Source of the DNA: Streptomyces sp. NRRL B-24484
GTDB taxonomy: Bacteria > Actinomycetota > Actinomycetes > Streptomycetales > Streptomycetaceae
Assembly (NCBI RefSeq): GCF_000717715.1
Contig: NZ_JOAI01000032.1
Span: 37,993-101,992 of the forward strand
Reading direction: 5' to 3'
Length of the DNA stretch: 64,000 nucleotides
Below the pieces are notes generated by a model. It was not told the origin of the DNA, did no database searches, and was given only the letters and a program-made list of their open reading frames with translations. Position 1 is the stretch's first letter. Every line of letters begins with the position of its first letter. This document shows positions 32,932 to 42,196 of the stretch, in pieces. The translations under genes were made by a program, and so were the position numbers.

Positions 32932-34674
32932 GTGACCGTCACCATGGAACAGGCGAGCGGCCAGGCCGAGCGCCGCCTTCCCATCCAGAAGATCACCACC
33001 AACGGACAGCCCACCCCACCCGCCGACCCGCACGACAGCGTGTACGGCCCCGACACCGTCCGGATCGAGAAGCCGGAGGAGAGCCAACTGCTGGCGGTCG
33101 TGGCCGGCGGTGCCCTGATCACGGGAGCCGTGGTGGCCGCGATCGGCTTCGCCGGCTCCTACGGAGCCCTGCGCGACCTGGCCTTGTCGAAGGGCTTCGG
33201 CCTCTTCTCCTACGCCTTCCCGATCGGCATCGACGCGGGCATCATCGCTCTCCAGTCGATCGACCTGTTCCTCGTTCACAAGGGGATCAAGTTCCCCCTG
33301 GTGCGCTGGCTGGCGATGGGCCTCACCCTGGCCACCATCGCCTTCAACGCGGCGGCCGCCGACGGGCCGGTCTTTCAGGACCCGGTCGGCGCCGCGATGC
33401 ACGGCGTCATCCCCGTCCTCTACGTGGCGCTGGCCGAGGCGGGCCGGCACTACATCGGCCGCCGGGCCGCACTTTTGCACGGTCGTGCCGACCTCGGGGC
33501 GCCGCCGCTGAGCAACTGGCTCCTCGCTCCCATCAAGACGAGCCGGGCGGCGCGCCGGATGTCGCTGTGGAACATCCCGTACGCGGAGGTCGTGCAGCTG
33601 GGTCTGGACCTTGAGGTCTACGAGCAGCGCCTGGCCCAGGACCTCGGCCCCGACTGGAAGAAGGTGGCGACCCCGGACCAGCTGCTGCCCTTCAAGATGG
33701 CGAAGTCCGGCCTCAGCGTCGACAAGGCTCTGAGCCTTCCCTGGGAGGAGCAGCTGAAGGTCCTGGATCGGGAGGGACGGGCCGCCCTTCAGCAGGCGAA
33801 GGCGGAGGTTCAGAAGATCCAGGCGGACCTTCAGATCCGCGAGGCGCACCTTCAGGCCGAGGCCGACCAGACCCGGGCCGAGGGCCGCTTGAGGCTCGCG
33901 CGGATCGAGACCGAGGCCGAGATCGACAACGAGGTTCAAGGCCGGGAGGCGGAGCTTCAGAAGCGCGTGGCCGAGCGTCAAGCCGAGCTACAGCGCCTTC
34001 AGGACCAGGCCGAGGCCGACATCGCCGCGATCAAGGACGACACGGAGCACCGCCGGTTCCTGGCCGACCTGGAGCGCAAGAAGCAGCAGGCCAAGGCCAT
34101 GGTCGACCAGAAGCGTCTGGAGCTTGAGACCGAGCAGCAGACCCGGCAGATCGACCTTGAAGCCGCGGCCCATGAGGCGCGGATGGCGGGGCTGGAGCGG
34201 CTGGCGGAGTCCGAGGAGCTGCTGGCCGCGAAGGCGCAGGAGGCGGAGGCGGCGAAGGCCGAGAAGCAGGCGGCTGAAGATCGGGCGCAGGCTGCTGAAG
34301 CTCTGCGGCGTGAGGCTGAAGCCGAGCGCCGGCGCGAGGAGGAGGCGGCCGAGACGGAGGCGCTGCGGGCCACGAAGGCGGAACTCGCGCAGCGCGCCGT
34401 TGAAGCGGAGGCTCGCGCGGTTGAAGTCCGGGCGAAGCTCAACGAGGCGGCTGCCCGCGAGCGGCTGACCCAGGCCGACTGGGACGTGCTGCGGATCATG
34501 TCGATGCTGGTGGACGCCGAGGACGAGACCGCCGTGACCAATGAAGTCATCGCAGGTCAGATGGGGTTCTCCACCGGCACTGCATCCACCCGCCGGGCCA
34601 CCGCCCGCATGCACCTGGACGACGTCGACAGCCCCCTGCGGGCCCTGTTCGAGCAGACCCGTCGGGCGCTCTGA
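32932..34674 (+). CDS. DUF2637 membrane protein fused to a long coiled coil and winged-helix-like end
   Basis: 580 residues from GTG 32932 (GGAGAGGAG site). Residues about 45-180 have four membrane helices with GFAGSYGALRDLALSKGFGLF and PIGIDAGIIALQ, the same unit as the protein at 6819. Residues about 265-510 form an extremely charged Ala/Glu/Arg/Gln coiled coil. The last 70 residues (LTQADWDVLRIMSMLVDAED..EVIAGQMGFSTGTAS) look like a winged-helix DNA-binding end. A membrane-anchored DNA-binding rod would suit plasmid transfer; this is inference. Confidence 0.75.
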   Translation: MTVTMEQASGQAERRLPIQKITTNGQPTPPADPHDSVYGPDTVRIEKPEESQLLAVVAGGALITGAVVAAIGFAGSYGALRDLALSKGFGLFSYAFPIGIDAGIIALQSIDLFLVHKGIKFPLVRWLAMGLTLATIAFNAAAADGPVFQDPVGAAMHGVIPVLYVALAEAGRHYIGRRAALLHGRADLGAPPLSNWLLAPIKTSRAARRMSLWNIPYAEVVQLGLDLEVYEQRLAQDLGPDWKKVATPDQLLPFKMAKSGLSVDKALSLPWEEQLKVLDREGRAALQQAKAEVQKIQADLQIREAHLQAEADQTRAEGRLRLARIETEAEIDNEVQGREAELQKRVAERQAELQRLQDQAEADIAAIKDDTEHRRFLADLERKKQQAKAMVDQKRLELETEQQTRQIDLEAAAHEARMAGLERLAESEELLAAKAQEAEAAKAEKQAAEDRAQAAEALRREAEAERRREEEAAETEALRATKAELAQRAVEAEARAVEVRAKLNEAAARERLTQADWDVLRIMSMLVDAEDETAVTNEVIAGQMGFSTGTASTRRATARMHLDDVDSPLRALFEQTRRAL

Positions 34675-34728
34675 CCTGCCACCCCCGGCCGCGTCGCGGC
34701 CGGTTCACCACTCGTCGGCTCCTCCTGG

Positions 34729-34757
34729 GGCCACCGGGGCACAGCGCCCCGGTGGCC
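34729..34757 (+). terminator. Hairpin terminator
   Basis: GGCCACCGGGGC, loop ACAGC, GCCCCGGTGGCC: a perfect 12-bp stem, 55 bases after the stop at 34674. Confidence 0.75.
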
Positions 34758-34883
34758 GCCGAAGGCGCCGATCGCCGAGCACCACCGAACGACCCGGACA
34801 TCCGGCCGGAGCCCGGGTCCCGACCGCCACAGCCAAGGCCACGAGCCCTTCCCCGGCCGCTGGCCCGTATCTCGGGAGGAACC

Positions 34884-35348
34884 ATGACCGACGACGAGCG
34901 CCGCCTGGCCATGCGCGGCGTCGCGCGCGACCCCGTGTCGTTCGCCGCCTACCTGGCGGACATGCAGCAGCACCTGCGGGGCCTGCACGGCTCGCTGGAG
35001 CTGCTGCTGGAGGAGACCCGCGCCGAACTGCGCGCCACGCACGTGGCGGGCGACCGGCGCTACCACGCGCCGCTGCGGGTCTTGCCGGTCGAGCGCCGGC
35101 TGCGGGCCGCGATCAAGGACCTGGAGAGCGCGACCGAGGGTATCGGGCGGGCCGTCTACCGGCGCCGCGTCCACGACGACCTGGTGAAGTCGCTGCCCGC
35201 GCAGCGCGCGCTCAAGGCGCTGAACAAGGCGAACAAAAAGGCTCCGCAGAACCACCCGGTAAACGGAGCAAGTCCCGAGGTTCCTCCGGCTGGAAATTCC
35301 GGCTACAGTGGGCCCACGTCGATTTTTGACATGAAGCGGTCGGCATGA
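34884..35348 (+). CDS. Hypothetical helical basic protein, 154 residues
   Basis: ATG 34884 follows CGGGAGGAACC. The product is nearly all helical (FAAYLADMQQHLRGLHGSLELLLEETRAELRA) with an Arg-rich middle and a Pro/Gly tail. Unrecognised. Its stop overlaps the start of the next gene (ATGA). Confidence 0.6.
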   Translation: MTDDERRLAMRGVARDPVSFAAYLADMQQHLRGLHGSLELLLEETRAELRATHVAGDRRYHAPLRVLPVERRLRAAIKDLESATEGIGRAVYRRRVHDDLVKSLPAQRALKALNKANKKAPQNHPVNGASPEVPPAGNSGYSGPTSIFDMKRSA

Positions 35349-35656
35349 CGTGGCCGCGGCCCCTGGTGGGCGTTGAGCGTACTGCGGCGAACGTGCAGGA
35401 ATTTCGCCTCAAGGGCGAGTCCGAAGCCGTGAAAATGCGTGGAGAGAAAGGCGTCGCGGAGAACTGGCTCCGCACGACGCGATCCGAGATCGTCAAGCAG
35501 GAGCGGGCCGGGTTCGCCGACGCGAGACTCGGATTCGCGATGGTGTGTCGGCTCTTCCTGACCGCGATGCAGCGGCGGGCGGCCGGCGAGCCCAGGCTCT
35601 GGGACGACCTCCAGCGGTACGCGCAGGAGGTCACCGAGCAGTTCCCGCCCCAGTGA
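35345..35656 (+). CDS. Hypothetical protein, 103 residues
   Basis: ATG 35345 overlaps the preceding stop. The basic helical protein contains ENWLRTTRSEIVKQERAGFADARLGFAMVCRLFLTAMQ. No family recognised. A strong terminator hairpin follows at 35668. Confidence 0.6.
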   Translation: MTWPRPLVGVERTAANVQEFRLKGESEAVKMRGEKGVAENWLRTTRSEIVKQERAGFADARLGFAMVCRLFLTAMQRRAAGEPRLWDDLQRYAQEVTEQFPPQ

Positions 35657-35667
35657 CGACGCGTCAC

Positions 35668-35703
35668 CGCGAGGCCCCGTCGGCAGTCCGGCGGGGCCTC
35701 GCG
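35668..35703 (+). terminator. Hairpin terminator
   Basis: CGCGAGGCCCCG pairs with CGGGGCCTCGCG (12-bp stem) 12 bases after the stop at 35656. Confidence 0.8.
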
Positions 35704-35711
35704 CGCGAAAC

Positions 35712-35743
35712 GCGTGCACCCGTGCCCGCGTGCACGCGTGCAC
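35712..35743 (+). repeat. Four tandem 8-bp units, candidate clt/TRS-like site
   Basis: GCGTGCAC, CCGTGCCC, GCGTGCAC, GCGTGCAC in direct abutment, 40 bases before the gene at 35784 in the transfer operon. TraB-type translocases of Streptomyces plasmids recognise 8-bp repeats in clt, which makes this a candidate; the sequence differs from the published pSVH1 repeat. Confidence 0.4.
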
Positions 35744-35783
35744 GAGGACCCCACGCTCTGTCAACCCCTGGAGGGAGTGAGTC

Positions 35784-38141
35784 GTGACCGACAACCCCGA
35801 CGGCCGGGTGCTGCCCTTCCCGGGCACCAGCACGCCGACCATCCCGCGCCACGCGGACACCGCGCGCCGGCCCGAGCCGCCGCGCGAAGCGCCGGAAATC
35901 CCGGCCATCCCCCAGCCCGCACCCCCGGAGTCGTTTCTCCGGTCCGAGGGAATTCCCGCCCGGCCCTCCGTTCCTGAGGAGGAATCCGCCGGGGAAGCCG
36001 AATATGAGGAAAGCGGCGAATACGAGTACCGCGAAAGACTCTCCCTCGCCGAAATCATCTCCCAATACCTGCAGTCCGTCGTCGACCGCATCCGGGCGCA
36101 GAGTGACGAGGAAGCGCCCTATCGCGAAGCGATGGTCGCGGACAGAGTCGCCCGCCTGAATGCGCAGACCGAAAGGGAAACGAGCCTTCTGGCGCAGCAG
36201 AACAAGCTGCGCATGGCGGAGGTGGACGCGCGCGGTGCCCAGCTCGCCGGGCGGGGCAAGGGCGGCGAGTCGGGCAAGGGGCTCGGGAAGGGCTCGCAGC
36301 AGAGTCCGGCCGGGTCGGGTCGCAACGGCAGGCCCGGCGGCCTGGGCGGCGGCACCGGCGGCGGTGCGGGTGCCGGCGGGAAGTCGGGCGGCCCGCAGGG
36401 CAGCGGAACCGACCGTGGCAGTCGAACGAACGGGCCCGGCAGGGGCTCTGGCGGCCCGTCTGGCGGCCTGGGGGGTGGAAGCCGGGGCTCGGATCGCTCC
36501 GGGGCGCCGAACGGCCGCTCCGGTGCCGGTTCGGGCTCTGGTGGTTCCAAGGGCTCCGGGGGGCTGGGGGGCGGCGGCAACGCCCCCGCCAGTTCGGCCT
36601 CCGAACGTGCCCGGGCCCGCAACGAGCGCCGCGCCGCCCGGCAGGCCGCGGATCTGGGCGACCGCGCCAAGGACCGGGACCAGAAGCGGCAGAACCGGCA
36701 GCGGGAGGCCGACGACACGTTCGAGGAGCGCAAGCGGCGCCGCGATGAGAAGCGCGCCCGGCGGGAGAGCGGGGCCGACACCGGGGACACGACGGTCGTC
36801 GGCGCGATCCGCCGGAAGTTGAAGCGCAGCCGGGGCTCTGCTGAAGGCGACAACGGCTCGGCCGGGTCGGCTTCGAAGCCGGACAAGGCCGACTCGAAGG
36901 TCGGCGACCCGGCGTTGAAGGTTGGCGACAAGGCGTCGAAGGACGGCGCTGCCGACTCGAAGGCCGACGACCCGGCGTCGAAGGACCGGGCCCCGGAGGC
37001 TGGCAGCTGGATCAAGGGGTTCAAGGAGTTCCTCGAGCAGCGGGCCAAGCGGGACGCGGAGAACGACAAGGAGGACGACAAGGAGGACGAGAAGGACAGC
37101 AGGGGGCCGGAGGCCGACGGCTGGATCAGGGGCCTCAAGGACTTTCTCGACAAGCAGGCCGCCCAGGACGCGAAGGACGCTGACGCCGGCGAGGAGGAAG
37201 GAGGGGAGAAGGAGCCGGACGTCCAGGGCTGGCTCAAGGGCCTCAAGGACCTCGTCGACAAGCAGGCCACCGAGGAAGGCGAGGACGAGGACGGCAGCTG
37301 GATCAAGGGCCTCAAGGACTTCCTCGACAAGAACGTCGGCCAGGACGGCCAGGACGGCGCGGCCGCCGAGCCCCCGCCCGAGGACACCGAGGCCTCCTGG
37401 GTGTTCGGTGGATCGAGCACCTCGGACCCGTGGTCGCCGGAGTGGCTCGCCTTCCTGAAGAACCTGTACGACACCACCCCGCAGTGGAACCCGGACCCGG
37501 AGCCGGAGACCGTCACGTTCGGCCGGGCCGAACAGCCGGCACGTGAGGCCGAACCCGGCGACGACGGCATCGTCGACGCCGAGATCGTGCAGGACGAGGC
37601 CCCCGCCCCGCGCACCGGGCCGCTGCAGGCCCTCGGACCCGCGATCGAGCGGGAGCAGCGATTCAAGAGGCCGGGAACCACACGGCCGGACCCGAGCACG
37701 ACGGAGCCGCCCATGACCCGCACCCCCGCCTCGCCCGCTGTCCCCGGACAGCGGATGGCCAAGCAGCACAGCACCAACATCACGATGGACGAGTACCTGG
37801 TCGCGATGGTGAACAGCGCCAGGAACTCGATCACCGACCACGAGTCGGTGACGGCGGCCGTGGAGACCTTGAACGCCCTGGCCATGCAGCTGCGGGAGAT
37901 GTGCCAGGACCTGCTGGGCGACCACAACATCAGCCCCAAGGTGACCCGCCTGGTGGAGAGCCTGTCCAAGCTCGCCGACGAGTGCGCCGCGCAGGCCCGG
38001 ATCCTTTCCGAGATGTCGCAGAAGGCGGCCGACGCGGCCGAGCTGGCGGCGCACTCCGTCGCCCAGGTCTACGGCGAGGACAAGGAGGCCATGAAGGACG
38101 GCGGCCTGGAGCAGGCGTCCGCGGCCGTCCACCACACCTAG
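35784..38141 (+). CDS. Large low-complexity protein with four W-K-G-L-K repeats
   Basis: 785 residues from GTG 35784 (GAGGGAG site). Order: Pro-rich N-terminus; helical segment about 90-150; Gly/Ser-rich region about 155-275; very basic/acidic coiled coil about 270-360; then four repeats near 410, 447, 480 and 507 with consensus W-[IL]-[KR]-G-[FL]-K-[DE]-[FL]-[LV]-[DE]-[KQ], linked by acidic spacers. The C-terminal 130 residues are a helical domain (MDEYLVAMVNSARNSITDHESV). No family recognised. Its position before the coiled-coil gene and the TraB-like ATPase suggests a structural role in transfer. Confidence 0.65.
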   Translation: MTDNPDGRVLPFPGTSTPTIPRHADTARRPEPPREAPEIPAIPQPAPPESFLRSEGIPARPSVPEEESAGEAEYEESGEYEYRERLSLAEIISQYLQSVVDRIRAQSDEEAPYREAMVADRVARLNAQTERETSLLAQQNKLRMAEVDARGAQLAGRGKGGESGKGLGKGSQQSPAGSGRNGRPGGLGGGTGGGAGAGGKSGGPQGSGTDRGSRTNGPGRGSGGPSGGLGGGSRGSDRSGAPNGRSGAGSGSGGSKGSGGLGGGGNAPASSASERARARNERRAARQAADLGDRAKDRDQKRQNRQREADDTFEERKRRRDEKRARRESGADTGDTTVVGAIRRKLKRSRGSAEGDNGSAGSASKPDKADSKVGDPALKVGDKASKDGAADSKADDPASKDRAPEAGSWIKGFKEFLEQRAKRDAENDKEDDKEDEKDSRGPEADGWIRGLKDFLDKQAAQDAKDADAGEEEGGEKEPDVQGWLKGLKDLVDKQATEEGEDEDGSWIKGLKDFLDKNVGQDGQDGAAAEPPPEDTEASWVFGGSSTSDPWSPEWLAFLKNLYDTTPQWNPDPEPETVTFGRAEQPAREAEPGDDGIVDAEIVQDEAPAPRTGPLQALGPAIEREQRFKRPGTTRPDPSTTEPPMTRTPASPAVPGQRMAKQHSTNITMDEYLVAMVNSARNSITDHESVTAAVETLNALAMQLREMCQDLLGDHNISPKVTRLVESLSKLADECAAQARILSEMSQKAADAAELAAHSVAQVYGEDKEAMKDGGLEQASAAVHHT

Positions 38142-38158
38142 AGACAAGGAGCAGCCCC

Positions 38159-38647
38159 GTGGAACCGCAGACCGGCAACCTGCCGGCCCCCGCCGCGAGC
38201 ACCGAAGCGGCGGCCCCGGCCCCGTCACCGGCGGCGCCCGCTCGCCGTCGCCGCAGGACCCGCGTGCCGGTCCTGGCCGACGGCGAGCACGGCTACGGAG
38301 ACGTCCAGCGCAAGCTCGACGAGGTCGCGAAGGCCATGTCCACCGCGACCAGGAACCTGACCCAGATCGACAAGAGGCTGCGTCAGACCGCGGTGGAGAC
38401 CGGGAAGGTGGCCGACGACATCGCCCACGCCGACCTCGACACCGTGTTCGTCGAGCTGACCCAGGAGGTCGGCAAGGCGCAGCAGGAGGCGGCAAACGCC
38501 GCGCGCCGGGTGCTGGAAGCCGCGCGCGAGGCCAAGAACGCCGCGATCGCGGCGAAGCACGCCCACCGCCGGATGTACGGGGCGCTGGACCGCGTCCGGC
38601 GCGGCCGCCGGTACCGCACCCCCAAGCCGGGCTTCTTCTCCGGCTGA
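38159..38647 (+). CDS. Coiled-coil protein, 162 residues
   Basis: GTG 38159 has AAGGAG upstream. An Ala/Pro N-terminus and RRRRRTR basic patch are followed by a long coiled coil (DVQRKLDEVAKAMSTATRNLTQIDKRLRQTAVETGKVADDI; partial) and a basic C-terminus. Unrecognised. It lies 17 bases after the 785-residue gene and before the TraB-like gene, so all three may form one complex. Confidence 0.6.
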   Translation: MEPQTGNLPAPAASTEAAAPAPSPAAPARRRRRTRVPVLADGEHGYGDVQRKLDEVAKAMSTATRNLTQIDKRLRQTAVETGKVADDIAHADLDTVFVELTQEVGKAQQEAANAARRVLEAAREAKNAAIAAKHAHRRMYGALDRVRRGRRYRTPKPGFFSG

Positions 38648-38672
38648 CCCCTTCGTTCGCTTCCTCGCCCCG

Positions 38673-38711
38673 CCGGGGTGGGCCCCGCTGAGACGGCGGG
38701 GCCCACCCCGG
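38673..38711 (+). terminator. Very strong hairpin upstream of the transfer ATPase
   Basis: CCGGGGTGGGCCCCGC pairs perfectly with GCGGGGCCCACCCCGG (16 bp, 7-base loop). It sits 34 bases before the GTG of the ATPase gene, so it may attenuate its expression rather than end the operon. Confidence 0.75.
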
Positions 38712-38744
38712 ACCTGTTCGCCCTGATGAAAGGAACCTCGCTCC

Positions 38745-40868
38745 GTGGGCGCCTCCGCTTCCGTGGTCCTCGAACGCACTCTCTACCTGGCGGCTGCGCC
38801 CTTCCTCGGAGTTGCCGCGAACCTCCCCGCCGGAAGCCCCGTCGCCGACACCGTCAACTGGACCGTGGGCACCGGTGCTACCGCCGCGGTCTGCGCGATC
38901 GCGGCCAACATCAGCAGTAAGGAGGCGGACAAGAACACGGGCCGCTGGTTGGCTCGGCTGTCGCCTGTGTTCCTGGCCGCCGCCGTCGACGTCGCCGCCC
39001 ACAAGGTGCCGGGCGCCGGCTGGGACTGGGCGATGGCCGGCGGCTGGGCGCTGCTGTGCTGCACGGTGGCACCGCTCACCTACACATCGCGGCGCCACCG
39101 CCGCCGCGCGCTGGCCGCCGCGGCCGTGCCGGTGCCGCAGGCCCTGCCCGCCGCGCCGCGGCCGGCCGCCGCAGCGGTGCCCGATGACGGCGCCGACGAC
39201 CTGACCCGCCAGGCGCGCAAGCTCTGGGAGCGGGCCGAGAACCCTTCCCGCACCCACGTGGTCGTTGCCAAGCCGCACCCGGGCAAGCCTCACGACCTGA
39301 CGCTGCTCCTGCGCTCCAGCGAGCCGGGACGGCCGATCTCCGGATTGAAGGAGGCACACGTTGCCGCCGCGTTCGGCGTCCAGGAGGACGACGTCGTCTT
39401 CGTCGCGACCACCCGGATGGCCGGGCGGCAGAGCGGTCCGGGCTGGCTCGAGGCGCAGGTGATCCCGGACGAAAGGAAGCGCCGGCGGGAGCGCCCGACC
39501 CTGGCCGAGTGGTGGGAGGACGGGATCGGCAGGACTGCGATCCCCGGCTCCAAGCTGAACGACCGCATCCGCAACGACGAGCGGCAGGTGACCTACTGGA
39601 CGGCGCGGCTGCCCCAGAGCGTGGGGGAGCCCCGCATCGACATGGTCGCCCTGTGCAAGGCCCTGGGCACCACCTACGACGCCGGCGAGGTGTTCGTTGT
39701 CGTCGACGGGAACGACCTGCTGGTGACGCACTGGGACGTCTCTCCGCTCGCGAAGATCTACCCGGCCACCGTCGAGCTCCTCAAGCCGGACGCCCAGGGC
39801 TGGTACACCACCGGGTTCCTGGCCAACGGCCAGCCGGCCCGCAACCGGGTGCACACCGACCGCGGCGCCGCGCACGGCCTGCTCGTCGCCCCCTCCGGCG
39901 GCGGCAAGACCCAGGTGATGGCACTTCAGGTGGCCGCGAACGCGCACTGGGGCGCCGTGGTGTGGCTGGTGACCGAGGCCCCCGACGAGAAGACCGCGGC
40001 TCTGGGCGTGCACTGCGACAAGTACGGGATCGGCGCGCTCTACATGGTGCGTGCGATGCGGGCGGCAGTCGCGCTGATGGACATCCGCGGCCGGATGCCG
40101 TGGGCCGACGGAAAGATCCACGACTGGGAGGCGGGGAAGCCCGGCTGCCCGTACCGGCCGCTCGCGGCCTTCTGGGACGAGTTCCTGTCCGCGGCGACCG
40201 GCGCCGAGTACGGCACCGAGATCATGGATCATTCCGTGACGCTCTCGGTGAAGGGCCGCAAGTACGGCATCGGGGAGACGCCGGCCGGGCAGAGCTGCTA
40301 CGTGCAGGACGGTTTCCCGTCGCTGCTGCTGCAGAACCTCCGCGCGAACTGCATCCCGGTCGTCCTGGACCCGGGGCCGAAGAAGGTCACGGAGACGTTC
40401 AAGGCTCTGGCGGTCGCGGCCGACGACATCCCCGACCCGCTGCCGAGGTCGTTTGCCAAGGCTGAGGGTGGCCGGATCGAGCGGATCATGCAGGGCGAGG
40501 CCGAGCCTCCCGTCGACTCGAACACGGGCGGCGCCGGCTGGATCGTCCCGATCGCCAAGCCTGAGGTCCTGCGCACGCTCTACATGGACTTCGACCAGCC
40601 CATCGCCCCCTTGTTCCCCGACACGATTCACGGGCTCACCGCCCACGAGATCGAACAGCTGGAGCTACTGGGCCTGTGGTTCGACTGGACCCTGCCGCCG
40701 CAGCCGGGCGAGTTCGACGGCGAGGACGACGAGGACAACCTCGACGACTTCGACGACGAGCCCAAGCCCCGCACCAGCAAGGGGAGCAAGGGCCACGGCG
40801 GGATGGCCGACCGCAGCAACATCACCAACCCGAAGGACGCCTTGGCGGCCCTGCGCTCACTGAGGTGA
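38745..40868 (+). CDS. FtsK/TraB-like DNA translocase (conjugative transfer ATPase)
   Basis: 707 residues from GTG 38745 (AAAGGAAC site). Three to four membrane helices (about 5-110) precede a cytoplasmic P-loop domain: VAPSGGGKTQ (Walker A, about residue 385) and LAAFWDEFLSA (Walker B, about 475). The overall order matches TraB-type single-protein conjugation ATPases of mycelial actinobacteria, which move double-stranded DNA between hyphae. A classical C-terminal winged helix (gamma domain) is not obvious; the tail is very acidic. It is the central transfer gene of the window. Confidence 0.8.
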   Translation: MGASASVVLERTLYLAAAPFLGVAANLPAGSPVADTVNWTVGTGATAAVCAIAANISSKEADKNTGRWLARLSPVFLAAAVDVAAHKVPGAGWDWAMAGGWALLCCTVAPLTYTSRRHRRRALAAAAVPVPQALPAAPRPAAAAVPDDGADDLTRQARKLWERAENPSRTHVVVAKPHPGKPHDLTLLLRSSEPGRPISGLKEAHVAAAFGVQEDDVVFVATTRMAGRQSGPGWLEAQVIPDERKRRRERPTLAEWWEDGIGRTAIPGSKLNDRIRNDERQVTYWTARLPQSVGEPRIDMVALCKALGTTYDAGEVFVVVDGNDLLVTHWDVSPLAKIYPATVELLKPDAQGWYTTGFLANGQPARNRVHTDRGAAHGLLVAPSGGGKTQVMALQVAANAHWGAVVWLVTEAPDEKTAALGVHCDKYGIGALYMVRAMRAAVALMDIRGRMPWADGKIHDWEAGKPGCPYRPLAAFWDEFLSAATGAEYGTEIMDHSVTLSVKGRKYGIGETPAGQSCYVQDGFPSLLLQNLRANCIPVVLDPGPKKVTETFKALAVAADDIPDPLPRSFAKAEGGRIERIMQGEAEPPVDSNTGGAGWIVPIAKPEVLRTLYMDFDQPIAPLFPDTIHGLTAHEIEQLELLGLWFDWTLPPQPGEFDGEDDEDNLDDFDDEPKPRTSKGSKGHGGMADRSNITNPKDALAALRSLR

Positions 40869-41050
40869 CCTCCGGCTGCAGGACCCGCCACCGTCGCGGC
40901 TCTCCGGCCGCCGACCAGGGCTGCTGAGCCCACCGGTCGGCGAGTCATTCCCTACTGACCCGGCCTCCGCTGCCACGCACCGGACCTGTCCGGCCGGGCT
41001 GCCCCGCGCACACCCCTCCAACCCGCCTGCATGTCACCGAGGAGTCCCCC

Positions 41051-41245
41051 GTGGTCGTGACCGCATCCCTTCTGGCCATCTCCGCCGCCGTCTCCGGCCT
41101 GCTGCTCTGGCGCAAGCAGGTGCGCGTCCCGGTGGCGATCCCGCTCGTGGGGTCCGGGTTCTTCCTGGCCCAGACCTCCATGGCCCCCGCCATCAGCGAG
41201 TTCCTCCGCAGCGTCGCATCCCTCGCTTCCGCCCTGGTCTCCTGA
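41051..41245 (+). CDS. Small two-helix membrane protein, spread-type
   Basis: 64 residues from GTG 41051 with GAGGAG upstream. Two hydrophobic segments (VTASLLAISAAVSGLLLW and a second from VAIPLVGSGFFLA) are separated by RKQVR. Resembles small Spd membrane proteins encoded after transfer ATPases in Streptomyces plasmids; assignment rests on size and position. Confidence 0.6.
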   Translation: MVVTASLLAISAAVSGLLLWRKQVRVPVAIPLVGSGFFLAQTSMAPAISEFLRSVASLASALVS

Positions 41246-41431
41246 GCCGGCCAGCCGACCTGACTGGCCGTCCACACAGCCAGCTCCCACCGCTACGTCC
41301 TGCTCCCGGCCTCTCCGAGGACCGCCGGACCGACCACCAGCCCGACCAGTCGCTCCGGCGGCCCCAGAAGGCGCCCGGCGCCGCACACCAACCGCTTCCC
41401 CGCCCACCCCACAGCCTCGAAGGAGTCCGCC

Positions 41432-42061
41432 GTGGACATCACCCAGGCCACCCGCCGCACCACCAACCCGACTCCGGCCGAACCGCAGATCACCCTCCTT
41501 GCCGACAGCTACAGCCCCGTCATCCTCGACGGCCAGATCCTCGCCGTCCCGCTGCGGCCCACCACCACCGACGAGATCTACGTGCCGGCCCTCATCGACG
41601 GCCAGGTCGCCGCAGTCCCCGTGCACAACCCGCTCGCCACCCCCGCCGTCCAGCCCGCTGCTGCGCCCGCCGCCGCAGCCGTTGCCGACCCGGGTCTGCC
41701 GCTCGCGGTCCGCCAAAGTGTCCTGCTCGGCTCGGTCGGGGCCGTTTCGGCCGGCGCCCTGGTGCTGATGGCCGGCGCCGGCCTCGGCCTGGCAGCGGCC
41801 CACGCGGACAAGATCGGCGAGGTCCTGATGTGGGTCACCATCACGGTCACCGCCGTCGCGGTCGGCACCGCACTGCTGCTCGGCAAGCTCCGGGTCTTCA
41901 CCCGCGGCAGCACCGCCGGGGCGTCCGCGACCGCCAACGGCGACGGGTCCACCGCGGCCAACACCATCCTCGCCTGGTCCTACCGGCCTGAGCACCGCAC
42001 CACCAACATCGGCAGGCAGACCGCCTGGGGCCGCGGCGGCATCACCAACCACACCGGCTGA
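41432..42061 (+). CDS. SpdD-like membrane protein
   Basis: 209 residues from GTG 41432. The N-terminal cytoplasmic part has two similar beta segments (PVILDGQILAVPLRP and PALIDGQVAAVPVHN) and an Ala/Pro linker. Two membrane helices (SVLLGSVGAVSAGALVLMAG and VLMWVTITVTAVAVGTALLLG) and a polar tail follow. The layout fits SpdD-type proteins involved in intramycelial plasmid spread. Confidence in the family is moderate. Confidence 0.55.
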   Translation: MDITQATRRTTNPTPAEPQITLLADSYSPVILDGQILAVPLRPTTTDEIYVPALIDGQVAAVPVHNPLATPAVQPAAAPAAAAVADPGLPLAVRQSVLLGSVGAVSAGALVLMAGAGLGLAAAHADKIGEVLMWVTITVTAVAVGTALLLGKLRVFTRGSTAGASATANGDGSTAANTILAWSYRPEHRTTNIGRQTAWGRGGITNHTG

Positions 42062-42196
42062 CCGCCGGCTGCCCGGTCTCGCCCCCGGCCCGCACCCGCC
42101 CAACCCAGCCACCTTCCGGCCGGGGCGGGCGGGCCGCTGTCCGGGGACGGGACCGGCCGACCGGCCGCCACCGAATCCCTGCCGGAGGTACCTGCC

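Noticed and set aside
35664..40646. 1660-codon open frame on the minus strand
   Set aside because: Antisense to the repeat protein and transfer ATPase genes, low-complexity product, no start context; explained by high GC.
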